A stretch of 64,000 bases of DNA from positions 620,001-684,000 of the forward strand of contig JAWZSP010000009.1 in NCBI GenBank assembly GCA_034401135.1, given 5' to 3'. The DNA comes from Volutella citrinella. Its lineage: Eukaryota > Ascomycota > Sordariomycetes > Hypocreales > Nectriaceae. Below are positions 46,615 through 57,733 of the stretch, piece by piece (within the stretch, counting starts at the first letter, position 1; each line of letters starts with the position of its first letter). The notes below the pieces were generated by a model. It saw only the letters and a list, made by a program, of their open reading frames with translations. It was not told the origin of the DNA and ran no database searches. The position numbers were made by a program, and so were the translations under genes.

Positions 46615-48306
46615 GGTGAAGTTGTGTACCACAGGCTCACAGATCCCAGAGTCCTTGGCTGCTGGAGGTTTCGCCTACCAGAGTTGGGATTCCAGACAAC
46701 GTGACTCGGCAACTACCTGGAGTCTGGCAGGGCACCCGGCTGAGACAGACTATGCCTTCCCCTCGTTGCTTCTTTTGGGTCGGCTACCTCCGAAAACTGA
46801 CAATCGTGGCTGACATGAGAAAGCAGATGGGCTGGGTCGGTGGAGAGTGGGATAGCGAGTTATAGCAGAGCGGAGGATTGATAATCAGAGGCTAATGCGG
46901 CAGATGAACCGATGCGAGCAGGGTTCAGGGCATTTAGCCGAGGGTGTGTGTATATGACTGCGTGCAATCGAGCTGCCTCTTGTGGGCCCCGCATCGGCCC
47001 AGCTGCCGCAATGGAGCATTGCGTTGCGTGGCATCTGGGGACATGCAGGAACCTGGAAGCCTGAAACTTGGGCCGGCGCGGTTAATCCATGGCTGCCATC
47101 ATCACTACCATGTCGATTTTTTGCGGTGTGGATCTCACTCCCCCACAGGGCTATACGGTAGGGCCACGATTGATGCTCTTGAGGCTTGAGTAGGGCCGTC
47201 TTGGCAGGAGGCTGATGACGCCTTGGCTCCATCTACGGAGAAGTTGACTCAATGGCGCGTTACGTATGTGTGGCCTGGATACCTCGAACACCTAGTATAT
47301 TGTTTCACGGTGGCAAAACTCGTGCATAGCAGGCTCGAACACCCTGACACGAACATCTCCTTTCTCCATAATAATGCTGGACGTGCGGGTCTTTGCCGCG
47401 CGGGACGGGAATCGGTTCGGCTCATAACATGCCATGGAAAAAACGGAAAAATTGCACCTTTTACGTAGCCGAGGCTTCGATAGAGCGGTGACGTATATGC
47501 TATCCCTCCAGTAGCCTGCAGATGCGGCATCAGTCTGGCCAGGTTAATGTACCTTGTCATTGATGTTAGGTGAAATGCCACATCTCAATGCTAAGCACTA
47601 GCAGTCTATATTGTATATACTATTTCGGGCACATCATTGACTGTCTGAGGCGATTGTACTGTCGTGTATGGCGGGCAATCAACCTGTCCCCCCTTGCCAT
47701 GCAACCCAGCGCCTGAAAAGTGTTATTGTTACGGCATTGGGGCTGTATCCCACCAGACGGCCGAATTAGAGCCATTTCTGGTCGCATCAGAGCTTGCTTG
47801 AAGTCGACATGATGAATATGAGGTTGTGGTGTGACAAGATGAACCCCCGACTAGCGCCATCTGATAACAAGTAAGGCGATGGCAGGCTAACGGCTTTCAA
47901 ACTTTTTGGGTTTCGACCCGGGATAGGCGGTGTCTCCCGTCGGATCCCGCCTACCGGGCCTGAGACGATCTCGTACGAGGCTGGCGGCCGAAGCGGAGAA
48001 ACACCATGCCCCATTCGTTGGTTGAGCTCGGGCAGCTCGGATGTGAGTGGGAAATTGACTGCATTTTTTCGCAATGCACCCCAGTTTTTTATTTCCGGCA
48101 GGGCCTATCAACTTGAAGCGCGAGGAAAATAAACTCATCGAATGGATACACTAAACACTGCAATAATATGGAACTCCATCGTCACTATCTTCACACCCGT
48201 CGGGCTGTCATCCCGCGCCTTGCAGGCCTCTGCCCTGTCATACCACGCGCCGTCTTCACGTGCAAATCACTCTCTGTGCAGGGATGACATGCGGCAGTTG
48301 GTTCGT
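46615..48306. other. long intergenic region between the MCT-like gene and isocyanide synthase
   Basis: About 1.7 kb without a supported gene. Frames of 66-115 codons on both strands have no domain. The left part is the promoter of the MCT-like gene and the right end is the 3' flank of the isocyanide synthase. No transposon features were seen. Confidence 0.45.
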
Positions 48307-50431
48307 CTAGTCAAAGTGGATGCGCCAAAGCTCCCGATCGCATCCTGCAGTGAAGTCGCTGCGCGTGTGCATCGCCAAGATGTTGTCACTGACGATAATG
48401 TCACCCTTGTCCCACGCGTGATAGTAAGCCACGCGGCGGTCATGCATCGCCGAGGTAATCGCTTGGCATATGGCGGTGCTCTCAGCTTCGTTGAATCCGT
48501 CAATGGTGATGTTTGTGGCGTCAAACACGGTCTTGGACTGCGGCCACGGCTCGTGGAATCGCAGGCAGGGCTCGTTCGTGGTGGGATGAGACATGATCAG
48601 GGGTAGACCCGTCATCTTGGTGGCGTTGAAGGCTGTGGTGGACACGGACCAGGTAAACTGGGATAGCTTCTCGACGGGCAGCCACCGGGGTAGGTTTCGG
48701 AAGATGAGCGGCGAGGAGGAAAAGAGGGTGAATCCGGTGTCCTTGGGAGACGACGTGACACCTTCAAAGAACTGGAATCTATCGAGTCAAGTCAGCATCG
48801 TGTCGCAGATTCATTGTAGACGCCATGGCCGCATACCGGGGAGGGTTTGGAAGCAGGCGCTCAGTCCCGTCTTCACCCTTGACTGTCATGGTCTTGAACA
48901 AGCCATCAAAGTGAAACGGCATCCACTCAGCCGAGAGCACATTGTTGAGCCCCCGCGTGTCGGTTCCCTGGTCCTTGACCTCGAGCACTAGGCCAAACTT
49001 CCACGGCAGAGGGGTGCCAAACTCGTCTGCCTTCTTGAGGAAGAGGTCGCGATCCGGCACCTTTCCAAAGCCGCGCAGCACGACGGGCGAGTTGATCTCG
49101 GACAGGGCACGGACCTTGGGAGCATCCACGTCCTCGATCGTCAGGGCGCCCTTGCCGGCAGTGGGCCGGATGATGAGGCCGCATGGGTAGACGGGTTCCA
49201 CCGTGATGCCGCCCTTGTCCTCTGCCCAAGTGAGCAGGGGCGACTTCTCGCGGAAGTAGCTGGGGCGGCCGTCTTCGTGGACGAGCTCGAGGCGCTCATC
49301 CTTCTCAAAGTCGGCGCGCATGGCGCTGAGCACGGTGCCGTCGAGCATGTAGGCGACGCTGCAGTGCCATGGTGTGGTGTAGATGGTTGTGGTCGGGAGG
49401 AGGCTGACGGAAAGCTTGAAAGCCCCCGTCGAGGGATGGATGGACAGGCGGATGTGGTCCCCGTACACTTGTTTGACAGCATTGGCAAATGCCTAGATCA
49501 ATTAGCCGAGTATTGATAGCAGGGAATCAGGAGTCGTTGCGTACATCACCACGGGAAAGCATCTGCTTGGCAATGTACTCGATGCCCTTCTTGTACTTGC
49601 TCTTGGAGCGATTCTCGCCTTGCGGATACACGTCTTCCAGGTCCGTCTCGAGGAACTTGATGTAGCCGCGATATGTCATGCACACGTCCTCGCTCTGGAT
49701 GAGCTTCTTGTAGTCCCAGTCCGGGTTGCTGAAAGTGTTGAGCAATGCCCGTCGGAAGTTGGACGCATTGGCTGTGTACGTCATCTCGTCGAGCTCATCG
49801 GGAAGCGGGATGGACACAAGGTCTCGAAGTCGGGAGAAGGATATCCGGTCGAGACCTTTTGCCTTGGCGAGGGCTCTGAGGGCTTCACCATATGCCCACA
49901 CATCCTTGTCTGAGACCCCGAGGAGATCTTGAAGAGATTAGAGAACGTCTCGGCATGATTTGAATGCATAGACTCACCATTGTAAACGAGTCCATCGGAA
50001 ATAATTGTCAGCTTGGCTCCAGGGGGATACACATCCTGGATGGCTAGGCAAAGGCCGTCAAGAACCGAAAGTGCCAGCGCTTCGGCCCTGTCTGGTAGTT
50101 TGCCCAGGACCTTTGTCCTCGAGTTTGGGGACTTGAAGGGGAATGCCGGCAGACACATGGGAATCGGGCTTTGGGTCTTGACATGGTTGTAGATGATGGC
50201 GAGGAACTTGAGAGCACCTTCGTCGGCCTTTGAGGGTGCATTGGTGGACTTGTTGAGACGATATCGATCAATGATGTGAAGGATCTTGGAGGAGAGCTCC
50301 AGGGCTGGCGTATCGATCGTGCCGGTCAAAGCACCCGTCGGCACCACCAGCACTGGGGATGTTGGAGGCTCAACTGCGTGCTTGGTGACGGGTGGCACCT
50401 GGACGGACTGGACTTCAACGGCAGAAGGCAT
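48307..50431 (-). CDS. isocyanide synthase fused to a TauD-type dioxygenase
   Basis: Four exons (50431-49978, 49927-49545, 49492-48837, 48778-48307) with introns of 50, 52 and 58 bp join to 1,965 nt, exactly 654 residues plus stop. The N-terminal half is of Dit1/PvcA type: FPFKSPNSRTKVLG, LPDRAEALAL, YPPGAKLTIISDGLVYND and LLGVSDKDVWAYGEALR. This enzyme family joins an amino acid nitrogen to a pentose-derived carbon to make an isonitrile. The C-terminal half is a TauD/TfdA-like Fe(II)/2-oxoglutarate dioxygenase: SEINSPVVLRGFG, the metal motif WMPFHFDG, and a late AMHTRSDF with LWRIHFD. The same order of domains is known from xanthocillin-type fungal isocyanide synthases. It shares a 1.35 kb upstream region with the flavin monooxygenase. 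The amino-acid substrate cannot be read. Confidence 0.9.
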
Positions 50432-51778
50432 CTTGCTTGTCCACAAACCTCAATGAGATTGAGCAGATTGGGATATGCGAAGATGAGTGATGGGGATATA
50501 TCAAAAGAGTCAGGATAGTGAAACGCCGAAAAGATGTCGTATGTGATCTCGACGATCCTTTTGATGGTGCAGGGAATGGTGCCAATTTGAATAGAAGCAA
50601 ATAGAGATCTCAATAGAGCAGGTGGAAGAAATATAAGTATATGCAAGTATGTATTCGAATGTGAAAAGGCTACGCACTGTCACACCTAGCAACCCATGGG
50701 CAGGGTATGTCTTGCGAACTCCGACCCTCTGTGGGTACCCAAGGTCATCACGTGACACCCATCATCGCAATCGCCAAGAGTCCTCCAATGAGATGATCCC
50801 TCTCGTAGCTGCTTAAAGGAGACGTTCCAAATGCCATAACGGATCTCCAAGTCTACAAAGGTTCCAGACATAGGGCCGAGCCACCGCAAGTTGACAATGG
50901 TGTACACACCCTCCCGGGCCACATGGTCGGAATTAGACGAAGCGTCCTTGGAAGATGTGCGTACCCCCAGTCCGACTGAAACTATTCATTTGCCACGCAT
51001 ACAGACTTGGAAGCTGCAAGTGGTCCGATGCAGCCTATAGCAGACGCATTGCATAATAGCGGACGAAAGTGCCCCGCCTAGGACCAAGGCGGCGACGCGG
51101 CAAAGCAACCACCGCCACCGTTGACGTGACTCGAGGTCAGCGGAATGAGCATGCCCGGGGCCGTTTTGGAAAAAATTATTTTATCACTCATGACCTGACC
51201 AGGGATGCTAAGCACTCATCAGTCGATGCAGTGAAACCGAGGTCCAAACGCGGCGTGGGTCCTGGCGCTTGGGGATTCGTCTCGTCTTTTTCGTTTGTCC
51301 AACCTCGCGCCAGGAATTGGGCCAAATCCTGGCTGATAAGGTGCTTACCAATTGCCAAATGTTATCCTAAATGGGCAGTCAAAGACCGGAAGCCCTCGGG
51401 ACGACTGCCGAGTAGCCTTGCCGGCGCGCGCGCGGCCGGGTTGACCCTCAGCTGAATACGATAACTGGGCAGGGCGGCAAATGCACACCCCCCCTCCCCG
51501 CCCCCCCTCTTCTTCCCCACAACCCTGACGCGGCTCCATGTCGGTGCCAGAGTGATGGACAAGGGCCCATAGAAACAAGGAAGGAGGTTTAGAGATTTGC
51601 AACGGCACTATCCGTGCTACGGCTTGTGTGTCGTTTATGGCATGAGCCGATTCAACGAGCCGGGCAGTGTGCCGGTCAATATGATGTTGATGACCGCCGG
51701 CTGTTGACGCAGTTCGAGCCGTGCCGAGGTCATCTTGCGTTCTTCTCAAGAAAAAAAAACATCCAATTCATTTTCAAA
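50432..51778. promoter_or_regulatory. divergent promoter, isocyanide synthase / flavin monooxygenase
   Basis: A 1,347 bp shared upstream region. On the isocyanide synthase side a TATA-like string (ATATAAGTATATG, about 50630-50642) lies about 200 bp upstream of its ATG. A C-rich tract (CCCCCCCTCCCC-like) lies at about 51486-51510. Small frames here have no domain. It is the best place to look for sites of the local Zn2Cys6 regulators or of a metal-responsive factor. Confidence 0.5.
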
Positions 51779-53540
51779 ATGGGCTCAATTGTGTCTAGCA
51801 GTACGGATAACGTCACCAAAACGGACATGGAAGTAGATGTGGCCATTATTGGTGGTATGTCCTTACCCGGATGAGAGTCAAAGCAATGTGCCGTGTTGAC
51901 TGAGTTTAGGTGGACCAACTGGTCTCTTTACCGGCCTTCTTCTACACCGTCTTGGTGTCTCAGTGTGCATCTTGGGTACGTTGAGAGGATTCAATTGACA
52001 AATTGGTGCTGAAGGGTCACAGATGCAAAGGAAAAGAGCCTTGACCTTGGTCGTGCCGATGCTCTCAACGCTCGAACGCAACAGTATCTTGAGGTTGCCG
52101 GGCTCTTGGACGAGCTCCTCGACCAAGGACTAAAATGCAACAGTAGGTGTCCATCTCAGAGTCATGAGAACCTTGCCTGACAAAAACAGCGAGCTCTACA
52201 TTCGGTGAAGGCGAGTTCAAGTCGCGCCAGAACAAATGGTGGGTTGGCCTGGAGCACACGCTGCACAAAAACTTCCTCATGATCGGCCAGCCGGTGGTCG
52301 AGGCCATGATGAGCAAGCGCCTGGAAGGCCAGGTCCACTACAGCCAGACTGTGGTCGATGTGTCCGAGACCGAATCGCACGTTGATGTCACTACATCTGG
52401 TGGGCTCAAGATCCGCAGCCGCTATGCCGTTGCAGCGGACGGAGCCCGTTCTGCCGTCCGGAGTGCGTTGGGCATCAGCTTCACTGGCACCAAGCCCGAG
52501 ATGCTGTGGGCTGTCATCGACACCTTCATCGAGACCGACTTCCCCAGATGCCCGGAAATCATCACATTTGAGGTCAACGGCCAGTCTCGAGTCTCGTGGA
52601 TTCCTCGAGAGCGTGGTATGGCCCGCTTCTACACTCTGCTGGAAGGCGAAGTCAGCCTTGAGCTCGCACAAGAGTCCATCAAGACACACATGGCGCCACA
52701 CAAGATCGAGTTCAAGGAAGTTGAGTGGTACAGTACCTTTGATGGTGAGAATCCCAGAAATACATTAAGTCTGTCGCATCGCGGTACTAACAAGTCGCAG
52801 TCAAGGAACGCATTGCTTCATCTTTTATCTCCAAGGACGGCAATGGTCGTATCCTTCTCGCGGGCGACGCCGCACACGTCCACAGTGTCAACGGCGGCCA
52901 GGGCCTGAACACTGGCCTGGCTGACGCATTCGCGCTTGCCTGGCGTCTGGCTATGGTAATCAAGGGCGACGTGCCAGTTGGCAGCGCCAAGATGCTCCTG
53001 TCCAGCTACGATCTAGAGCGTCGGACCACGGCCAAGGGTGTGATTGACGTGGCTGCAGCTTTGGTGAGAGACACGGTCCACGAAGCAAAGAAGTACGTGT
53101 CTACAATTGAGCGCAATGCTGGCTACATTACGGGCATGGGCGTGTCCTACGAGGGGTTCTCGTCGCCTTTTGTGGTTGAATCTACTCAGGGTATCTGGAA
53201 GGCGGGTGCCAGATGCCCCGACATGGTCATTACGACTGTAAAGTCGAATGAGCCCAAGCGGCTGTACTCCGTGGCTGAGTACGGCAAATTCATCCTTCTG
53301 TCTGTTGGCAAGCGTCAGAGCTACGACACGAAGTACGACAAGTTGGCGACTTCCATGACCATCTTGCCTGGAGGCGAGGGCGGGGAGAAGGAAAATAATG
53401 AAACAGATGAAACTGTTTTCAAGGCTGATTGGGTTGAGTCAGGCGATGACTTTGTTGTCGTTATCCGTCCTGACATGTATATTGGATATGCTGGGTCGTC
53501 AGAAGGATCGACCCAGTACTTGGACGGCTTGTTTTTCTAG
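51779..53540 (+). CDS. class A FAD monooxygenase (phenol hydroxylase-like)
   Basis: Five exons, about 500 residues; ATG at 51779-51781. The first three exons are small and rebuild the FAD site: DVAIIGGGPTGLFTGLLL, then GVSVCILD, then LGRADALNARTQQYLE. The GD motif is ILLAGDAAHVHSVNGGQGLN, followed by GLADAFALAWRLAMV. The C-terminal part ends in a thioredoxin-like region (FVVVIRPDMYIGYAG), as in the phenol 2-monooxygenase / PHOX group. It is an NAD(P)H-dependent hydroxylase or epoxidase of small, often aromatic, substrates. Divergent from the isocyanide synthase, so it is likely to be co-regulated and to tailor the same product. That role is inferred. Confidence 0.87.
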
Positions 53541-54280
53541 TTTGTTTTGTAGATTATTGTTAATAAATGTTGCAAGATGCGAGTAAATGGACCCGATGCT
53601 TTTTTTTGGAGCACAGAATAGGCCTAAACAAATGTAAGCGACTTGAAGCCAATGCTCCGTCACTAACCCTTTCATACGCGGGTTCAGAATCCCTAAATAA
53701 CCGAAATCTTCTTTTGATTGGTTAGGTACACATTGCAACCCAGCTGATAAGGGAAAGCGTTGAATCAAGTCAGATACAGGAGTTACGCGGATTCTGCTGA
53801 CGGTGATCATTGATGCGACGGTGAGACCTAAGTTAGTGCCCGCGTATCAACGTGGGGCAGGGAACTAAGGGATGACACCATCGCAAATGAAATCTCGCCC
53901 TGACTGCGGCCCTCATCGATGCAGAGGAATTGGGGTTGTCAGGGTGAATACGTGGATTGAAGAGGGCCGTTGTCCAATGCAGTTCTACCGATCGACCAGT
54001 TAAAAGACAAGCTGACATTCATCTCCTCCGCTGTATACGAGCATCTGCAACTGGCAATTGCAATTGGTGCAGGCTAAAATATGCTGACCACTTTGATTCA
54101 TCATTACCGGCTAGCTTTCCGAGTCCGCACGGCAACCTCCATGACAAGTCATTGCATTGAATTGCCAAACTATAAGAGGAGAGCTTGCTCAGTGTTGACC
54201 TTGGGTCCTCCCAAACTTGCACCCAACACCTGATGTATCCCTTGTTTTACTAGAATTTTCCACGATTGGCCCTTATCTCC
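53541..54280. other. spacer upstream of the enoyl-reductase-like gene
   Basis: A 740 bp intergenic region. A TATA-like AACTATAAGAGG (about 54168) lies about 110 bp before the next ATG. A GGTTCAGAATCCC string at about 53680 resembles a tRNA B-box but has no partner. No gene seen. Confidence 0.5.
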
Positions 54281-55300
54281 ATGTCTTTGAACGAAGCTGC
54301 CTGGCTTACAGCCATCAAGGCCAGACCCCTCCAAGTCAAGGAAGCCCCAATGCCGACACCAGGAGAAGATGAGATTCTCATCAAGAACCACGCCATTGCT
54401 GTCAATCCCGTTGACTGCATGCTTCAATCGTACGCAATAATGCCGCTCCAGTACCCGACCATCCTAGGCGAGGACGTTGCCGGTGAGGTCGTCAGCGTCG
54501 GCCCCAACGTGACTCGGTTCAAGGCGGGCGACCGTGTTCTTGGCGTTGCGCTGGGATGGGGAACAGGACGCAAGGAGGAAATGGCTTTCCAAAAGTATAC
54601 CATCCTCACCGTGGATACTGCCAGCGAGATTCCGGACCATGTCTCGTTTGAGAATGCAGTCGTTGTTCCGCTTGGCCTCTCGACTGCGGCCGTCGGTCTG
54701 TTCCTCTCCGACTACCTCGACTTGCAACCACCCACGGAACCCAGACAATGTTTTCACGGCAAGGTTGTTCTTGTTTGGGGCGGCTCCTCCAGTGTTGGCT
54801 GCAACGCCATCCAGCTCGCCGTCGCAGCTGGATATGAAGTCATGACGACTGCTTCGCCAAGGAACTTCTCGCTTGTGAAAGAACTGGGTGCCTCTCAAGT
54901 TTTTGATTATCATAGCCCGACCATCGTCTCGGACCTTGTCGCTGCGGTCCAAGGGAAGACTATTGCCGGTGCACTCGATGCCATCGGCCCCGGCGGTTAT
55001 GAGCACTGCGTTGAGGTTGTCGCGAGATGCGAGGGAGACAAGCGAGTTATCACGACGGTACCAAGCGATTACAAAACACCGCAGGGTGTAGTGACAAAGG
55101 TGATTTATGCACCAGCCATAGTGGGAACGCGAGTGGGCAATGAGCTGTTCCACACTTTTGTACCACAGGGTCTCAAGACTGGGTCCTTCGTTCTAGCGCC
55201 AGAACCTTTGGTTGTTGGAACCGGTCTGGAGAGCTTGCAAACCGCCATGGACACGCTACAAAAGGGAGTGTCGGCTCAGAAGGTCGTCGTCACATTGTGA
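54281..55300 (+). CDS. medium-chain reductase, trans-enoyl-reductase-like (ToxD type)
   Basis: An intronless gene for 339 residues, ATG at 54281 (the longer frame starts from TTG). The MDR fold is clear: PGEDEILIKNHAIAVNPVDC, QYPTILGEDVAGEVVSVG, FKAGDRVLGVALGW and the nucleotide site VVLVWGGSSSVGCNAIQLA, then GYEVMTTASPRNF and LGASQVFDY. The zinc-binding cysteines of alcohol dehydrogenases are absent, as in fungal enoyl reductases that act in trans with synthases. Here no PKS is nearby, so it probably reduces a double bond in another kind of intermediate, perhaps one made by the isocyanide synthase. It follows the flavin monooxygenase on the same strand. Confidence 0.85.
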   Translation: MSLNEAAWLTAIKARPLQVKEAPMPTPGEDEILIKNHAIAVNPVDCMLQSYAIMPLQYPTILGEDVAGEVVSVGPNVTRFKAGDRVLGVALGWGTGRKEEMAFQKYTILTVDTASEIPDHVSFENAVVVPLGLSTAAVGLFLSDYLDLQPPTEPRQCFHGKVVLVWGGSSSVGCNAIQLAVAAGYEVMTTASPRNFSLVKELGASQVFDYHSPTIVSDLVAAVQGKTIAGALDAIGPGGYEHCVEVVARCEGDKRVITTVPSDYKTPQGVVTKVIYAPAIVGTRVGNELFHTFVPQGLKTGSFVLAPEPLVVGTGLESLQTAMDTLQKGVSAQKVVVTL

Positions 55301-55615
55301 GGCCGATGTAGTACGGACAAGGCCGGGGTCAATCAGCGATGAGGCAAGATGTAAACGCAGAATACGCACAGTAATATTCGAATAAACGAATGAAATGCTC
55401 CTGACTGTGACCAGATGCTGTAACACCCTAGTGGAGCAGTGGAACACATGCGTCTAAGACGCAATCACAAACCCAGATGAAGCAATTGGTCAGTTCGATT
55501 AATAAGCAGTGGATCAGTCCCGTAATGATCGCCCTATTTTAGGCAGAAACTGACAACAATCAACATCACGACACTCTGTCATTCACAGCATCAACCTGGT
55601 GCTCCTACTGCCAAG
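55301..55615. other. short spacer, enoyl reductase to nucleotidyltransferase-like gene
   Basis: A 315 bp region with an AT-rich 3' flank and the promoter of the next gene. No other feature seen. Confidence 0.5.
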
Positions 55616-56251
55616 ATGAACCCAGCTCAACTCCCTCTCCACAAGCAATTATCACACCTCCAGTCGGTCCTTTCCACTAACGAGGCTCTCGTCACCGTTC
55701 TCAACCGCGCAGTAACTCTCAATTTGCCCCAATGGTACCTGGCTGCCGGCTCCCTATCCCAAACCATCTGGAACTCGGTGTCCTCGCTGCCTCCGCAGAC
55801 CGGAATCCACGATTACGATCTCGTCTACTACGACGATTCGGATCTTTCGTATGAAGCAGAGGACAAAGTCATCCAGACTGGCAAGTCTCTCTTTGCGGAT
55901 ATTCCGGTCGAGGTGGAGATCCGCAACCAGGCCCGAGTCCATCTGTGGTACGAAAAGAAGCACGGCGTGAAGTGCCCCGCGCACAAGAGTGTCGAGGATG
56001 GCATCGATTCGTGGATATCTACCAGCGCCATGATAGGCGTCCGCCTGGAAAAGGACAACGAGTGGACTGTGTACGCTCCACGGGGGCTTTCTGATTTCTT
56101 CAACATGGTGGTCCGGCCGAACACGGCTGTGGGAACTCGTGAGGCATATGATAAGAAGGCGAAGAGATGGAAGGAAATTTGGAGCAAGCTGACCATTGAG
56201 CCCTGGCCCGAGCATACGACCCTTCAAAGCAGACTACCAGAAAATAAATAG
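55616..56251 (+). CDS. DUF925-type nucleotidyltransferase-like protein
   Basis: An intronless gene for 211 residues, ATG at 55616. Motifs of the NTP_transf_6 (COG3575) family: LPQWYLAAGSLSQTIWN, then IHDYDLVYYDDSDLSYEAED carrying the paired Asp residues of a nucleotidyltransferase active site, then VEIRNQARVHLWYEKKHG, and APRGLSDFFNMVVRPN. The family is widespread in bacteria and fungi, and its substrate is not established. It is not a usual biosynthetic-cluster gene, so it may be a resident housekeeping gene or a neighbour with no role in the pathway. Confidence 0.82.
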   Translation: MNPAQLPLHKQLSHLQSVLSTNEALVTVLNRAVTLNLPQWYLAAGSLSQTIWNSVSSLPPQTGIHDYDLVYYDDSDLSYEAEDKVIQTGKSLFADIPVEVEIRNQARVHLWYEKKHGVKCPAHKSVEDGIDSWISTSAMIGVRLEKDNEWTVYAPRGLSDFFNMVVRPNTAVGTREAYDKKAKRWKEIWSKLTIEPWPEHTTLQSRLPENK

Positions 56252-56535
56252 TGGGGAAAAGTGGAAGGCATCTCTGTCCAGGCTTGCAGTAATAGACACG
56301 GCCAGGGCGATTTACACACCGTTACTCGGCTCACAATCTCCAAATATGTATTCCGAAGTACTGAATGAATAAAGACCGCTCATAAATCCTCTGAGTCGTC
56401 CCATAAATAATCGTTTTCAACGCCACCTCGCTCAAGCAAATCCTAGCTAGATGAGCCATGCCTCTCGAACCGCATGGTCACGTCCCATTGCACGCTCCCC
56501 TCCCTCAGATATCGTAGAACCCAGCCACCTCAGTG

Positions 56536-56883
56536 CTAGCATGAGATGCCGCCAAAATTGTTATGCGTTGCCTCCCACCAGGTAGAATGGACCATGCCCG
56601 AGTTGCAGGTTCCTCCGTGCTTGAATCCCCAGCTGAAATAGCCGCGCTTGTCGACGCCGCAATGGGTATCGTGGGGCGCAATGCAGTCTGAGAATCGTTT
56701 CAACATTTCCCATATCTTGCCGCATACTCCCGGTGGGTCTTGAACATAGCCAGCTTGAATGGTGTACTGGAATTGGCTCTTGTAGCACTCGGCCCATTTC
56801 TCCGTTGGCCTGTCAAATGTGAAGTCGCCCGCAGAGCAGGACGCGACGAGGAGAGCGGCAGTGGCCACGAGGGAGAGCTTCAT
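56536..56883 (-). CDS. small secreted Cys-rich protein, 115 aa
   Basis: An intronless gene. Signal peptide MKLSLVATAALLVASCSAG, then a mature part of about 96 residues with six cysteines (positions 33, 54, 67, 75, 93 and 115). The last residue is itself Cys, and Trp, Gly and His are frequent (SWGFKHGG, STWWEATHNN). No domain recognised. Size and pattern fit a disulfide-bonded secreted effector-like or antimicrobial-type protein. The 284 bp between it and the nucleotidyltransferase-like gene hold both 3' flanks. Confidence 0.6.
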   Translation of the reverse strand: MKLSLVATAALLVASCSAGDFTFDRPTEKWAECYKSQFQYTIQAGYVQDPPGVCGKIWEMLKRFSDCIAPHDTHCGVDKRGYFSWGFKHGGTCNSGMVHSTWWEATHNNFGGISC

Positions 56884-57733
56884 GTTGCTTCTTGTGAATA
56901 TTGTATTGATTGTTTCGTTTTGGTGAGCAAGTTGTATGGCACCAAGGCTTGTTTATCGCTGGCAAGCAGCGCCTTAAGTAACTCACTGTTCGCAGCCGGT
57001 TAGCCGAACGATCAGGACATTCCTCACCCTGCCGAACCAATCGACATGATTTGCTTTCGCTTAGGGGCCGCAGGAAGCAAAAGACCTAAATATACATGCA
57101 AATTGCCATTCGTCTGTATGCACAGCCTTGAATATTGTGGTTGAGGTTGGTATTCTTGGCATATTTACCCCAGCCGATGTGGGGGAAGGATCAGGCAACT
57201 GCGGGTCCTCCCACACGAGTGACTGCTACCAGCCCAGGCCCTGTCATCGTGGCCATTTTTAGAAGGACTATTTAGACGAATCTCCGAATCTTAGATGAAA
57301 CACTTGCAAACTCCACAAAATTCCGCTGCTTGCGACCCTTGCGGAAGGAACCAAATGCAACGTAATGGTGCTCCTCGTGGAGTATCATCGGAACACGCGG
57401 CTCTACCCATCCTAACGTCTCAAGCCGCTACCAATTGTTTCATTTGAATCCTACACATAATTATCAGGTGTGTTATGATGCCTACCTTCTGCGTTCAGCA
57501 ATCCTCGCCCAGGCTGGAGGTTCTCACACGGTGTCACAGCCGGGTCCCGTCACATAAATTCACGACGTTGCAATAGATTCCAGGCCAGCTTCCACCTCCA
57601 AACATACATTTCGATACTCTAATTCGCATCTGTGCCATCACATATTTAATACCACTTTGTGGACAGTTTTCTCGACCCGACCATGCCAAGTTGGCACTGG
57701 CCCTCCCACCACTGTATTATCCTCCTACTCCAT
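56884..57733. other. intergenic region upstream of the small secreted gene
   Basis: An 850 bp spacer. It holds the promoter of the secreted-protein gene and the 3' flank of the FMO fusion gene. No coding or RNA feature was supported. Confidence 0.5.

Noticed and set aside
46885..48138. overlapping 80-115 codon frames as possible cluster genes
   Set aside because: No start context, splice partners or domains; both strands open equally.
48142..48606. plus-strand frame of 154 codons
   Set aside because: Antisense of the dioxygenase end of the isocyanide synthase.
53675..53695. tRNA B-box-like GGTTCAGAATCCC
   Set aside because: One base too long for the T-loop pattern and no A-box upstream.
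54464..55153. 229-codon antisense frame
   Set aside because: Opposite the enoyl-reductase-like gene, with no domain.
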